From Chitinophaga sp. HK235 (GTDB lineage Bacteria; Bacteroidota; Bacteroidia; Chitinophagales; Chitinophagaceae): a DNA stretch of 64,000 nt. The notes under the pieces were generated by a model. It saw only the letters and a list, made by a program, of their open reading frames with translations. It searched no databases and had not been told where the DNA came from. A program made the translations under genes and the position numbers. The stretch spans positions 806,001 through 870,000 of the forward strand of contig NZ_CP073766.1 in the NCBI RefSeq assembly GCF_018255755.1, in the 5' to 3' direction. Shown piece by piece: positions 16,131 through 25,098 of the stretch (position 1 is the first letter of the stretch; each line of letters opens with the position of its first letter).

Positions 16131-19100
16131 TTACAGCTGTATGTTGATACCGCCGTTGTAGCTGCGGATGATCGGGTACATGATAGTGGAGTTGGCGCCT
16201 GCTTCAGGATCGATCTGTTTAAGACGGCTGAAGGTGAGGAGGTTGTTGCCACTGAGATACATTCTTACCCCTTTGATACCCGCATGCCGTAACCATTGAG
16301 CGGGAAGGTTATAGGCTATCTCCAAATTTTTCAGCCGTATGTAGGAGGCATTGTGCAACCAGTAATCCGAATGCTCTGAGTTGTTGGCATAAGCAATGGA
16401 TAGTCGGGGAGAGCTGGCATTTGGATTTTCAGGTGTCCAGTAATCCTTGTGTATTTCCTGCGGATGTCCGTCGTTTTTGAAAGGGAAGGCGTATGGGCCA
16501 TATACATAGGTCTGCACATTTCCACTTCCCTGCCATAACATGTTCAGTTCAAATCCTTTGTAACGTCCACCTAAAGCAATACCGTACTGTATTTCGGGGT
16601 AATTGCCTTTGTCAGTCAGTACTTTGTCGTTGTACGTGATCTTTCCATCTCCATCAATATCCGCATAACGGATATCACCGGCAGCAACGGTAGGGTACAG
16701 GGGCTTAGGTCCTTTCTCTACTTCATCCTGTGATTGATACAATCCCTGTGATACAAATTTTGGGAAGGTACCTATGCCTACAGATTTGCCTGTAAGCCGC
16801 TGCCATTCAGGAATAGCGCCTGCTTCGGGATAGTACACTACCTTGTTGCGGGCAAAGGTGAAATTAGGGCGCACGTAATAGGAGAGTGCACCTGCCTTGT
16901 TTTCATATCCCACACTGATCTCGATACCTTTGTTGTCTACAATGGCGGCATTTTCTACCGGTAGATTTACACCGATAACATCGGGGAGGGCTTGCGCACG
17001 CGGAGCCAGAATGTCTTTGGTGCGTTTGTAAAAGTAATCGGCAGATACACTGATATGGTTGTCCCACAGTTGCATATCAAAACCTGCATTGCTCATCACG
17101 GCTTTCTCCCATGTGAAGTAAGGATTGGGCAACACATTCAACTCCAGGCCCTGATAATAGTTGGGACTGATACCACCGAAGGAATAACCATGACTCACAC
17201 CATATCTATCCGTGCCTACGAGATTATAGGTAGACAGGAACTGATAGGGATCAACACGGTCGTTGCCCATCTGGCCCCATGAACCCCGCAGTTTCAGGAA
17301 ATCAATCAAACCCGTCTGCGGAAAGAATGATTCCTTGGATACTACCCAACCTGCGCCCACAGAAGGGAAGAAACCGAAACGCCCATTAGGAGGAAATATA
17401 TCAGAACCATCATACCGGAAGTTCATTTCCAGCAGGTACTTCTGTTGATAGTCATAGGTGAAGCGACCAACGAGCCCTTGCCGGTTGCGGCGGGTGGCAG
17501 TTCCATCTACACCAGCATTGGTAGGGTCGGCAGCATTGAGTATTTCCAGTGCAGGAGAAACAAAGTTATTCCCGGTAGCCCTGAAGTTGTTGCCCGCATC
17601 TGATGTTTGTGTGTACAACAACATACCACCTACATGATGATGATGGAAGGTATGATCGTAATTGATGGAAAGCTCGCTGGTAGCGCTGTACGACTGTCGG
17701 TATGTTTCTATCAGTCCGGGTGTGGCAGGCAGGTTATTGGCTTTTTTCAGATTCCTGGCATTGTCCATTGTATACAGGACATAGGGAGTAGAAAAGTTTC
17801 TACCATAGGTCAGATACCGGTCATAGGCGTATAGTCCTTTTACAGACAACCCTTCTATGAATGGCAGTGCATATTGCAGTGACACATTCCCATTGAAAGA
17901 AGTGCCGGTGCTTTTGTTATAACCGTCTGCCCCTCTGGATTGCTGATAAATATTACCTCTGGCAGCGGGAACAAAACTGTACAAGCCGTTGCTGAAGCGG
18001 TTAGCATAATAGGGGGGACTTGAAACAGCTATTTTCATGATGGTGGCGCTTCCTGCTCTGGCATCATTATTTTCAGTCATGAACCCTGCCAGCTGCAGGT
18101 TGAAAGTCAGGCCCCTGGCTACTTCAGACTGAAGATTGGAGCGAAGGTTGTAACGTTTATAGCTGATCGTCGGATAAAAACCGCCTTCATTATTGTAGCC
18201 GCCGGAAACGAAGTAACGGGTTTTATCGCTGCCACCGCTCACAGTGAGATCATAACGTTGCTGAAGGGAAGTGGGAGCGAGCACTTCACGGTACCAGTCG
18301 GTATTAGGGTAGAGGTCGGGGTCACTGCCGGTCCTGAATTTCTCCAGTACATCATCGGCATATCCCTTTCCAGCAGCGGGATTGAAGCTGTTTTCATTTT
18401 TAAGCGCCTGGTTATACATCTGTGCGTATTCGTAAGAACCAAGTGGCTTCAGGGCTCTGGTCTGTTGTTGCACAGCTTCGTTGCCCGTAAAGCTGATAGA
18501 AGGTTTGCCGGCATTCCCATTTTTAGTGGTCACCAATAGTACTCCATTGGCAGCCCTTGCGCCATATACTGCAATAGCGGAAGCATCTTTCAAAACGGTG
18601 ATGGTCGCTACATCGGTAGGAGAAATGTTATCGAGGTTACGGCCCGGGATACCATCTACTACGATCAATGGGCTGGAGTTGTTGGTAGTACTGATGCCGC
18701 GGATATATATGGAGGAGCCTGAACCTGGAGCACCATCGGTTTTGGTAATAAATACGCCTGGCACTCTTCCTGCCAGCGCATCAGATACGCGTGCCACCGG
18801 GGCTTCCGTCAATTCTTTACCGCTGACAGTACCAACAGCACCCACCAGGTTGGCTTTTTTCTGTTGGCCATAACCTACCACCACAACTTCGGTCAATGCC
18901 TGTAAAGAACTGATCATAGTGATGTGCAGGGGAGTACTGGCAGTAGCCGTGATTTCCTGTGGTTTGTAGCCAACGCCGGATATCAGCAGTTTTTTATTGA
19001 CAGCCCTGGAGATAGTAAACATACCGTTTTCATCAGTATGAGCGCCGGTGTTTGTGCCTGCCAGCTGTATACTGATCCTTGGCAACGGTAGACCTTTTTC

Positions 19101-19553
19101 ATCCGTGATTTTCCCGCTGACGATTTGATCAACAGGGGAGAGTGTTACGGAGGAAAGTGCCTGTGGTACTGTATTCTCCTGCGATGAAGTCTCTGTGCCT
19201 AAAAGATCTTTGTTTCTGTTTTTGTTGATAGTAATGGCATAGTAATCCTTTTTAATGTAGAGAAATAATAGTCCATTCGGATAGAGAATGGATTTGAGCT
19301 GGTCTTCCACGCTTTCCTGTCTTGCATTGTCCGGATTGAAGCTGGTGTATAATCCACTCAGCAGGGTTTTATCATAAACAAAAGTAGTCCCGTATTTTTT
19401 TCCCAGTTTCTTAAGGGCTGCATCTACCGTTATTTTTTCCTGGACGGTTTTAGTAACAGGTATATTATGCTGGGCCGAAACCTGCCAGGGGGCAGCGGTT
19501 ACGGCAGCACAAAACAATACCATCCCCAAAGGGAAGAATAGTTCTTTCCTCAT
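16131..19553 (-). CDS. SusC/RagA TonB-linked receptor with STN domain
   Basis: A 1140-residue TonB-dependent transporter: signal peptide (to about 28, VSAQ), STN signalling domain (about 40-105), carboxypeptidase-regulatory-like beta domain (about 145-215, GKITDEKGLPLPRISIQLAG), TonB box region (VVVVGYGQQKKANLVGAV), plug (about 220-345) and a 22-strand-type barrel. The STN domain is the part that contacts an inner-membrane FecR protein, and one is encoded just upstream. It therefore both imports a nutrient and signals its presence. It pairs with the SusD protein at 14532. Confidence 0.95.
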   Translation of the reverse strand: MRKELFFPLGMVLFCAAVTAAPWQVSAQHNIPVTKTVQEKITVDAALKKLGKKYGTTFVYDKTLLSGLYTSFNPDNARQESVEDQLKSILYPNGLLFLYIKKDYYAITINKNRNKDLLGTETSSQENTVPQALSSVTLSPVDQIVSGKITDEKGLPLPRISIQLAGTNTGAHTDENGMFTISRAVNKKLLISGVGYKPQEITATASTPLHITMISSLQALTEVVVVGYGQQKKANLVGAVGTVSGKELTEAPVARVSDALAGRVPGVFITKTDGAPGSGSSIYIRGISTTNNSSPLIVVDGIPGRNLDNISPTDVATITVLKDASAIAVYGARAANGVLLVTTKNGNAGKPSISFTGNEAVQQQTRALKPLGSYEYAQMYNQALKNENSFNPAAGKGYADDVLEKFRTGSDPDLYPNTDWYREVLAPTSLQQRYDLTVSGGSDKTRYFVSGGYNNEGGFYPTISYKRYNLRSNLQSEVARGLTFNLQLAGFMTENNDARAGSATIMKIAVSSPPYYANRFSNGLYSFVPAARGNIYQQSRGADGYNKSTGTSFNGNVSLQYALPFIEGLSVKGLYAYDRYLTYGRNFSTPYVLYTMDNARNLKKANNLPATPGLIETYRQSYSATSELSINYDHTFHHHHVGGMLLYTQTSDAGNNFRATGNNFVSPALEILNAADPTNAGVDGTATRRNRQGLVGRFTYDYQQKYLLEMNFRYDGSDIFPPNGRFGFFPSVGAGWVVSKESFFPQTGLIDFLKLRGSWGQMGNDRVDPYQFLSTYNLVGTDRYGVSHGYSFGGISPNYYQGLELNVLPNPYFTWEKAVMSNAGFDMQLWDNHISVSADYFYKRTKDILAPRAQALPDVIGVNLPVENAAIVDNKGIEISVGYENKAGALSYYVRPNFTFARNKVVYYPEAGAIPEWQRLTGKSVGIGTFPKFVSQGLYQSQDEVEKGPKPLYPTVAAGDIRYADIDGDGKITYNDKVLTDKGNYPEIQYGIALGGRYKGFELNMLWQGSGNVQTYVYGPYAFPFKNDGHPQEIHKDYWTPENPNASSPRLSIAYANNSEHSDYWLHNASYIRLKNLEIAYNLPAQWLRHAGIKGVRMYLSGNNLLTFSRLKQIDPEAGANSTIMYPIIRSYNGGINIQL

Positions 19554-19659
19554 AGTGTAGTTGGTTTTATATGATTTTGGTTAGCGTTAGCTATTTACTG
19601 TTGTGCATACAGTCTGAGGAGTGGTGGTATTCCGGACTGGATGGTTGATGATCGTTGTT

Positions 19660-20682
19660 TTATTTTCGGTTACTGAAATACATGGTGTCGTTCTGTTTAC
19701 TGATTTGGATATCCAGTACATTGGAAAGAATAAAGAGGATGTCAGCTTTACTTTCCAGGTAGATGATTCCTTCGATTCTTTTTTCCAGCAAATTATTATC
19801 GTTCACTATAATTTTCTCTCCATAGTTGTTTTCCAGAATCTGAATGATTTCAGACAAAGGAGCATTGATGAGCGTGAGTTTGCCATGCATCCAGCTGCTG
19901 TAAGTGCTGTCTGTTTGGGCGGATGAAACCTGTTGCCGTAAAGCATCATATATAATAAGGTCTCCTGGTTGCAGGATGATGCCTGGTGTTTTTTGCCGAT
20001 GGAAGTCGATGCGGATTTTTCCGGATTTTAGAAAAACACTGGTCTGATGATGGCGTTGTTTCAGATCAAATTCAGTTCCCAGTACGGTAACATCCGCATC
20101 GATGGAATGCACAACAAAACCCGCTACAGGATGGGTTTTATCTGGATGTACCCGGAAATAGGCTTCTCCCTTGAGCCATACCTCCCGTTGTTGTTTGTTC
20201 CACGACCGTTTGTAACGCAGTTCGGAATTGGCTTGTAAAGTTACGAGGGAACTATCGGGAAGGAGTACTTGTTTGATTTCCCCGAAAGCGGTTCGTATCC
20301 GTTGTGGAGCCAACAGCTGTGACCATGTATATTGGGCAATGATGCCTGCACATATGATCAGCCCTGTCCATACTGCGGCCTGGCGGAACCGGAACAATTG
20401 GCGTATGTTGCTGGTGCGGGAGGTTTCCGGCATGTTGGCCACAGCAGCCTTGAACCGGTTTAATGACTGCTCCGCGGCGATATCTGTTGGTAGATGATTC
20501 ACAAAACGTATCTGCAGCAAAAGTTGGCGTGCAGTCTCCAATACAGCAGCTTGTTCCGGATGTGCAGTGATCCATTCCTGCCACGGGCCGTCCTGGTGTA
20601 AAACCCACTGCTGAAAGGAAGGGTCTCCCAGAAGATCTGTCACGCTATATGTATTCCGCTCCGGTCTATCGTTATGTCGCAT
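19660..20682 (-). CDS. FecR family anti-sigma factor
   Basis: A 340-residue protein with a cytoplasmic N-terminal part, one transmembrane helix (about 101-119), a FecR domain (about 130-225, RIRTAFGEIKQVLLPDSS, WLKGEAYFRV) and a C-terminal DUF4974 domain (about 255-330) that meets the STN domain of the partner receptor. It holds the ECF sigma factor inactive until the SusC receptor binds ligand. It starts 84 nt after the sigma gene and ends 106 nt before susC. Confidence 0.93.
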   Translation of the reverse strand: MRHNDRPERNTYSVTDLLGDPSFQQWVLHQDGPWQEWITAHPEQAAVLETARQLLLQIRFVNHLPTDIAAEQSLNRFKAAVANMPETSRTSNIRQLFRFRQAAVWTGLIICAGIIAQYTWSQLLAPQRIRTAFGEIKQVLLPDSSLVTLQANSELRYKRSWNKQQREVWLKGEAYFRVHPDKTHPVAGFVVHSIDADVTVLGTEFDLKQRHHQTSVFLKSGKIRIDFHRQKTPGIILQPGDLIIYDALRQQVSSAQTDSTYSSWMHGKLTLINAPLSEIIQILENNYGEKIIVNDNNLLEKRIEGIIYLESKADILFILSNVLDIQISKQNDTMYFSNRK

Positions 20683-20766
20683 TCCTGTTTTTGCTGTTTG
20701 CTGATATATAAAAGTCAGCCGGGGCAGATATTACCCCATGAGACTCCTGTTTTTTTAAATTTTTTT

Positions 20767-21363
20767 TCACTGTTTGATAAACAGCAAGCGGAGCATAGGT
20801 AAGAGTAGATAAAAGGGAAGATTGACGAGTAGTTTAAGTTCGTCCAGTGCTCTGGCCATGAGCTTGTAGGTTGCCTTTACAGAGATGTCCATGACCGCTG
20901 CAATTTCATCATACTGCATATTCTCATAAAAACGCAGGTATACCGCCTCGCGCTGTCGCGGTGTAAGTTGCTGTAGCGCCTGCAGGATGGTCGCTTTCAG
21001 TTGTTGGTCCTGTTCTCTATGAATGATGAAATGGTCAGCGCCAAATTCAGGTACGCTGGAGAGCGTAGCGCGTTCTTCGCGCTGCATGCGTTTGATGGCT
21101 TCCTGGTGATAACGGAAAAGTTTACGACGGAAACTGCTGTAGAGATAACTTCTGCTGGTATCCAGGGATGAGTTTCTGCTATGGGCCTGCCATATAGAGA
21201 TGAACACGTCATGGATGGCGTCTTCGATCAGACTTGTATTATCTGTTAGTTTTCTGCCATAATTATAAAGCTGTTTATAGTAGTGTTTATATGCGTCAGC
21301 GGCCTCCAAAGAATCCTGGGCTTTGAATATGGCATTAATATTCCATTGTTGATTCGTATCCAT
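20767..21363 (-). CDS. ECF RNA polymerase sigma factor
   Basis: A 198-residue ECF sigma-70 factor. Region 2 spans about 25-95 (EDAIHDVFISIWQ is the -10 recognition helix) and region 4 about 137-178 (LTPRQREAVYLRF, then YDEIAAVMDISVKATYKLM, the -35 reading helix-turn-helix). A hydrophobic C-terminal extension (PFYLLLPMLRLLF) is common in this Bacteroidota subfamily. It is expected to switch on the downstream fecR-susC-susD-tlpA genes. Confidence 0.93.
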   Translation of the reverse strand: MDTNQQWNINAIFKAQDSLEAADAYKHYYKQLYNYGRKLTDNTSLIEDAIHDVFISIWQAHSRNSSLDTSRSYLYSSFRRKLFRYHQEAIKRMQREERATLSSVPEFGADHFIIHREQDQQLKATILQALQQLTPRQREAVYLRFYENMQYDEIAAVMDISVKATYKLMARALDELKLLVNLPFYLLLPMLRLLFIKQ

Positions 21364-21927
21364 CAGCGGGTCTAAGATAGAGTTTTTTTTCTCAACCTGT
21401 CAAGTGGGTAATTGTATTTGCGTATAGGCGAGGGCGTAGTTACTGTATATGGACTGCATACGGGATCAAATTCGTATACGCAATTCTCAGCGCCTTCGTA
21501 TGGGAGAGAGGGATGCCGGGCTATAAAAATTATCCTCAGATTTTTCGCAGGATATCAGCGCAAGGCCGGAAAAGTTATTACAGGTTCATTGGGACCACCT
21601 GTAACCTTTATGGAAGCCACCCCCGGGGCGGTTGAATTTCGCCCCGTCAGGGTAGATACCTTAAATTCAGATTTAAATGGTCATTTTTCTATTTAACATA
21701 ATGTTTATTATAGGAATAACATGAATCAGTTTTTATCCTCATCGAAGCGAATTGTTTCTAAGAAAGTTCGGGGGTAAAATTCTCATGTGAATCTGCCAAA
21801 TGAAGCCGCTGAGAATTGTTTATATGAATTTGTGATGATGTATGGTATGCATATTTAATGCTGGGCGCACTGCCTTTAGCCAGGAAAAATGGAAAGCCCC
21901 CTATTACTATCTCCTTTATAGATATCA
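21364..21927. other. 564-nt gene-free stretch with long inverted repeat
   Basis: No supported gene. A 35-nt segment at 21467-21501 is, in reverse complement, about 83% identical (6 mismatches) to 21798-21832, giving an imperfect inverted repeat 366 nt from end to end. Inside is a G+C-rich hairpin, CGGGGCG/CGCCCCG near 21626-21648. Frames across it have no family resemblance. Confidence 0.5.
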
Positions 21928-22374
21928 TCATTTCTCCAGCATCGTAATAAATTCAATCACCTCGCCATCAAGCCCGTAAACCAGTGCATTACGAACTTTG
22001 AGCGGCGGCTGTCCCAGTGACAAATCATTCGGGGCGATGCAACTGGTAGCACCCAGGGAAAGTGCATGCTCATATGCAGCATCCACATCCTTTACGCTAA
22101 GCGCCAAATGCAGCAAAGCTCCGATGACAGGTGTTTCTCCGGCATTTCTGCGTCTGCCCTGTGCTGCTACCTGAGCGTCTTTATCGAAGATTTCGATGTA
22201 GGAATCTGTGCCAGGAATTTTGAGCAAGGCGGCATGGGTAATGCTGAATTCCGGCAGAGACCAGGAATGAAATGGTACGAGCCCCAGCGCTTCATAGAAG
22301 GCGCAGGTAGCTGAAAAGTCGTTGGCTTGTAGCGCCAGGTGGTGTATTCCGGTAATAGTGGCTATTGCTTTCAT
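21928..22374 (-). CDS. VOC/glyoxalase-like protein
   Basis: A 148-residue protein with the two beta-alpha-beta-beta-beta modules of the vicinal-oxygen-chelate fold. Metal-ligand positions are visible: H11 or H12 in TGIHHLALQ, E60 in SYIEIFDK, H88 in GALLHLALSVKD and E140 in GEVIEFITM. The family includes glyoxalases, dioxygenases and fosfomycin-resistance enzymes; nothing here decides which. It ends a short minus-strand cluster behind the fluoride antiporter gene (81-nt gap). Confidence 0.8.
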   Translation of the reverse strand: MKAIATITGIHHLALQANDFSATCAFYEALGLVPFHSWSLPEFSITHAALLKIPGTDSYIEIFDKDAQVAAQGRRRNAGETPVIGALLHLALSVKDVDAAYEHALSLGATSCIAPNDLSLGQPPLKVRNALVYGLDGEVIEFITMLEK

Positions 22375-22455
22375 GCAGCAAACTTACATAGTACCGCAGG
22401 TATAAAAACCGGACTAACAAAATTGTTAGCGCTGAAATCCTTTACTATAGCAGGT

Positions 22456-23742
22456 TTACTGATCGTATTTTTTCACTACCAACCGTTGGGAAGAGTAAAT
22501 TCCGGAATGTCCGCTGAAATAATAAGCAGTAAAACAGGCGATGGCATAATATAATACGTTATTGGCACCAAACAATTCAACGCCCATTAGCGTACAGGCA
22601 AGCGGGGTATTGGTTGCCCCGGCAAAGACAGCAATAAAACCAAGTCCCGCGAATAAATCTACAGGGGCGCCCAATAGCAGGGCCAGCGTATGCCCAAGGG
22701 TGGCACCCATAAAAAACAGGGGGGTCACCTCCCCTCCTTTAAATCCCATTCCCAGTGTTATGGCGGTGAAGATCAGCTTCCACAGCCAGCTCCAGTCGGA
22801 TATCGTACCTGTGTTACTGAAGGCGTTGACAATGCTGATGCCATCCGGCGATTGACTGTATACGCCCAGACCCAGATAGTCACGGGTGCCCACTATATAA
22901 CAAAGCAGGATCACAACCACACCGCCAACGACAGGTATAAGCCACGGTATCTTAATATAGGCATTGGCGTTATACTTAATCGTATGGATCAGCCAGGAGA
23001 AAAGGAAACCGGTGAGCCCAAAAGCAACGCCCGCCAGTATTACCTTTACCAGCAACAAAAAGTCTGTTTTTAAAAATGGTATAAACGACGAGGATACTCC
23101 GGTATACAATATATGATAGTGTGTATGGGAAATCCCCCAGGAAGAACAAACGATGTCTGCAAGCACAGCTGCGATCAGGCAGGGCACCAGGGCATCATAT
23201 CGCATAGCGCCAATGGCCAGTACTTCCAGGGCAAATACTGTTCCTGCGATGGGTGTACCAAATACAGCCCCAAAACCTGCAGCAATTCCGGTCATCAGTA
23301 ATATACGTATATCCCTGGCCGTTAACCCAAGCTTTTTACCGATCCAGCCAGCCACGCTCCCACCAATTTGTACCGCCGTACCTTCTCTTCCGGCTGAACC
23401 ACCAAACAAATGGGTAATCACTGTTGTAAGCAATACCAGCGGCGCCATCCGAGCGGGCACTCCACCACCTGGCTGATGGATCTCGTCCATAATGAGGTTA
23501 TTGCCTTTTTCTGCATTCTTACCACCCAAACGGTAAAGCCAATAGATCAATACACCCGCCAATGGTAGCAGGTACAATAACCATTCATTATCAAACCGGT
23601 AATGGGTGGCTTTGTCGAGCAGCCACAGAAATAAAGCGACCAGGCTGCCCACCATTATGGCAACAGGCAATACCAATACAGTCCATCTCAGCAGCTGATA
23701 AGCTACTGTCAATTGTTCCAATGATTTTTTTTCTTGTTTCAT
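22456..23742 (-). CDS. clcF: CLC-F type fluoride/proton antiporter
   Basis: A 428-residue polytopic CLC protein. The selectivity region reads GNNLIM at 80-85 instead of GSGIP, the second motif is GREGT (118-122) instead of GREGP, and the third is GGEVTP instead of GxFxP. These three departures, including Met85 in place of the chloride-coordinating Ser, define the fluoride-specific CLC-F branch. E120 is the gating glutamate. It exports fluoride against protons across the inner membrane. A fluoride riboswitch lies in its leader, which confirms the substrate assignment independently. Generic annotation would call it a voltage-gated chloride channel. Confidence 0.92.
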   Translation of the reverse strand: MKQEKKSLEQLTVAYQLLRWTVLVLPVAIMVGSLVALFLWLLDKATHYRFDNEWLLYLLPLAGVLIYWLYRLGGKNAEKGNNLIMDEIHQPGGGVPARMAPLVLLTTVITHLFGGSAGREGTAVQIGGSVAGWIGKKLGLTARDIRILLMTGIAAGFGAVFGTPIAGTVFALEVLAIGAMRYDALVPCLIAAVLADIVCSSWGISHTHYHILYTGVSSSFIPFLKTDFLLLVKVILAGVAFGLTGFLFSWLIHTIKYNANAYIKIPWLIPVVGGVVVILLCYIVGTRDYLGLGVYSQSPDGISIVNAFSNTGTISDWSWLWKLIFTAITLGMGFKGGEVTPLFFMGATLGHTLALLLGAPVDLFAGLGFIAVFAGATNTPLACTLMGVELFGANNVLYYAIACFTAYYFSGHSGIYSSQRLVVKKYDQ

Positions 23743-23794
23743 GTCCTACAAACAGCAATTTATAATGGTATAAATGATACCATCGTTATGATTT

Positions 23795-23849
23795 GTAGGC
23801 GCCATCAGTTTCGGACGAAACGGTTCGGAGCAGGAAGACACCATTTCCT
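23795..23849 (-). promoter_or_regulatory. fluoride riboswitch (crcB motif)
   Basis: On the minus strand the RNA begins AGGAAATGGTGTCTTCCT and ends CTGATGGCGCCTAC. The features match the fluoride riboswitch: P1 stem AGGAA/TTCCT enclosing ATGGTGT, P3 stem GTTTC/GAAAC with a 4-nt loop, then the conserved TGATGGCGCCTAC that makes the pseudoknot with ATGGTGTC. It ends 52 nt before the clcF ATG. The stretch between holds a small hairpin (ATGGTAT/ATACCAT) that may be part of the expression platform. Confidence 0.93.
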
Positions 23850-23856
23850 GTGGTTG

Positions 23857-23864
23857 TAAAAGTA
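23857..23864 (-). promoter_or_regulatory. -7 promoter element (TACTTTTA) for clcF
   Basis: One base off TAnnTTTG. Its distance places the transcription start at about 23850, the first base of the riboswitch, which supports it. Confidence 0.5.
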
Positions 23865-23867
23865 TAA

Positions 23868-24923
23868 TTAATCTTCCAATAATCCAGCATAATATGCTGC
23901 GCCCCAGAGAGCTGATTTATCATTGTTCACAATATGAATCGGTACACTGGCCAGCAGTTCTGCCATCCGGTCACCCTGCAGATAATGATGGTAGAAGTCT
24001 CCTGTTTCCAGCAGTGATGCAATTTTGGGAGGAATGCCGCCACCGAGGAACAAGCCTCCGGTAGCCTTCATCTTCAGCACCAGATTGCAGGATTCCCGCG
24101 CCAGGTACCGCACAAACAGTTCCATCGTTTTTACACAGATCGGCACTTTCCCTTCCAGGGAAGCTTTGCTGATGGCCGCTGCCGGATCACCGCTACTAAT
24201 AGCCGCCTCCAGCGCTGAAGGAACATCCATTCCTTTTATATCCCGAAGGAATTCATAAATAGCCACAATGCCAGGGCCTGATATCACCCGCTCCCAGCTG
24301 GCCACTTCATATTTCTCCTGCAGATAACGCAACAATAAAATATCCAGATCTGTCCGCGGAGCAAAGTCACCATGACCACCCTCTGTAGGAAAGGGATGAT
24401 GGTGTTTCCCATCCCAGTACAGACCAGCCATCCCTAAACCGGTGCCTGGCGCAATGATCGCCATATTGCCCATATTATCTGTGGCTCCCCTATGTAGCGT
24501 AATCAGCTGGCTGGGCGACAAAGTAGCCAGCCCATAAGCCGTTGCCTCCAGATCATTGATCAGTGCTACCGACTGGATACCGGTCACCTGGCGGATTTCA
24601 TCTTCGCTCAGTTCCCGGGACAGATTGGTCAGCTCTACTTTTCCCTTTACTACCGGTCCGGCTACGCCAATGCATATACGTTGCGGGGCATTCGTTGTTC
24701 CTTCACTGATAAAATGCTGTATGATCTCAGAAAAACTGGCATAATTCCGTGAAGCATAAGTTTCTTCCCGCACCAGGTCCAGCACTCCTTCTGTAGCACG
24801 AAACAAAGCGAGGTTGGTTTTCGTGCCTCCCAGATCTCCTGCCAGAAAATAACTGTCTTCTCCCGGCTGGTAAACCGGAGCAACAAACCTTGGTAAATAA
24901 TGTTGTTTTTTCATCGTCTGCAT
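23868..24923 (-). CDS. glk: glucokinase
   Basis: A 351-residue ROK-unrelated glucokinase of the Glk (PF02685) family. The ATP phosphate-binding loop is GDLGGTKTN at about 29-37; the sugar region has ALINDLEATAYG (about 119-130) with catalytic Asp in NDLEA, APGTGLGMAG follows, and FPTEGGHGDFAPR is the family's conserved glucose loop. It phosphorylates glucose to glucose-6-phosphate in the cytoplasm. The start may be ATG 24914 (MKKQ). It is divergent from the GH15 gene (175 nt apart) and can trap glucose that this enzyme releases. Confidence 0.92.
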   Translation of the reverse strand: MQTMKKQHYLPRFVAPVYQPGEDSYFLAGDLGGTKTNLALFRATEGVLDLVREETYASRNYASFSEIIQHFISEGTTNAPQRICIGVAGPVVKGKVELTNLSRELSEDEIRQVTGIQSVALINDLEATAYGLATLSPSQLITLHRGATDNMGNMAIIAPGTGLGMAGLYWDGKHHHPFPTEGGHGDFAPRTDLDILLLRYLQEKYEVASWERVISGPGIVAIYEFLRDIKGMDVPSALEAAISSGDPAAAISKASLEGKVPICVKTMELFVRYLARESCNLVLKMKATGGLFLGGGIPPKIASLLETGDFYHHYLQGDRMAELLASVPIHIVNNDKSALWGAAYYAGLLED

Positions 24924-25098
24924 AACATCATTAACTTATCTCCTAAAAATAAATAAATTGGAACAGCATTTGCCCCCCTCTGAAGAAATTTCTGAAAAAA
25001 ACGCCTCGCCATAATAATAGTCCTTTCTTCCCTGATACCTTTCCCCTACCGGCACCGATCCGTGATTTTTTGGAATAATATAACACACCATAAAATTG

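Noticed and set aside
21412..21696. 94-codon open frame in the long intergenic stretch
   Set aside because: No promoter, no homology pattern, and it covers one arm of the inverted repeat and a hairpin; non-coding DNA is more likely.
22456..23742. Chloride channel or chloride/proton exchanger
   Set aside because: The chloride signature motifs GSGIP, GREGP and GxFxP are all replaced by CLC-F forms, and a fluoride riboswitch precedes the gene.
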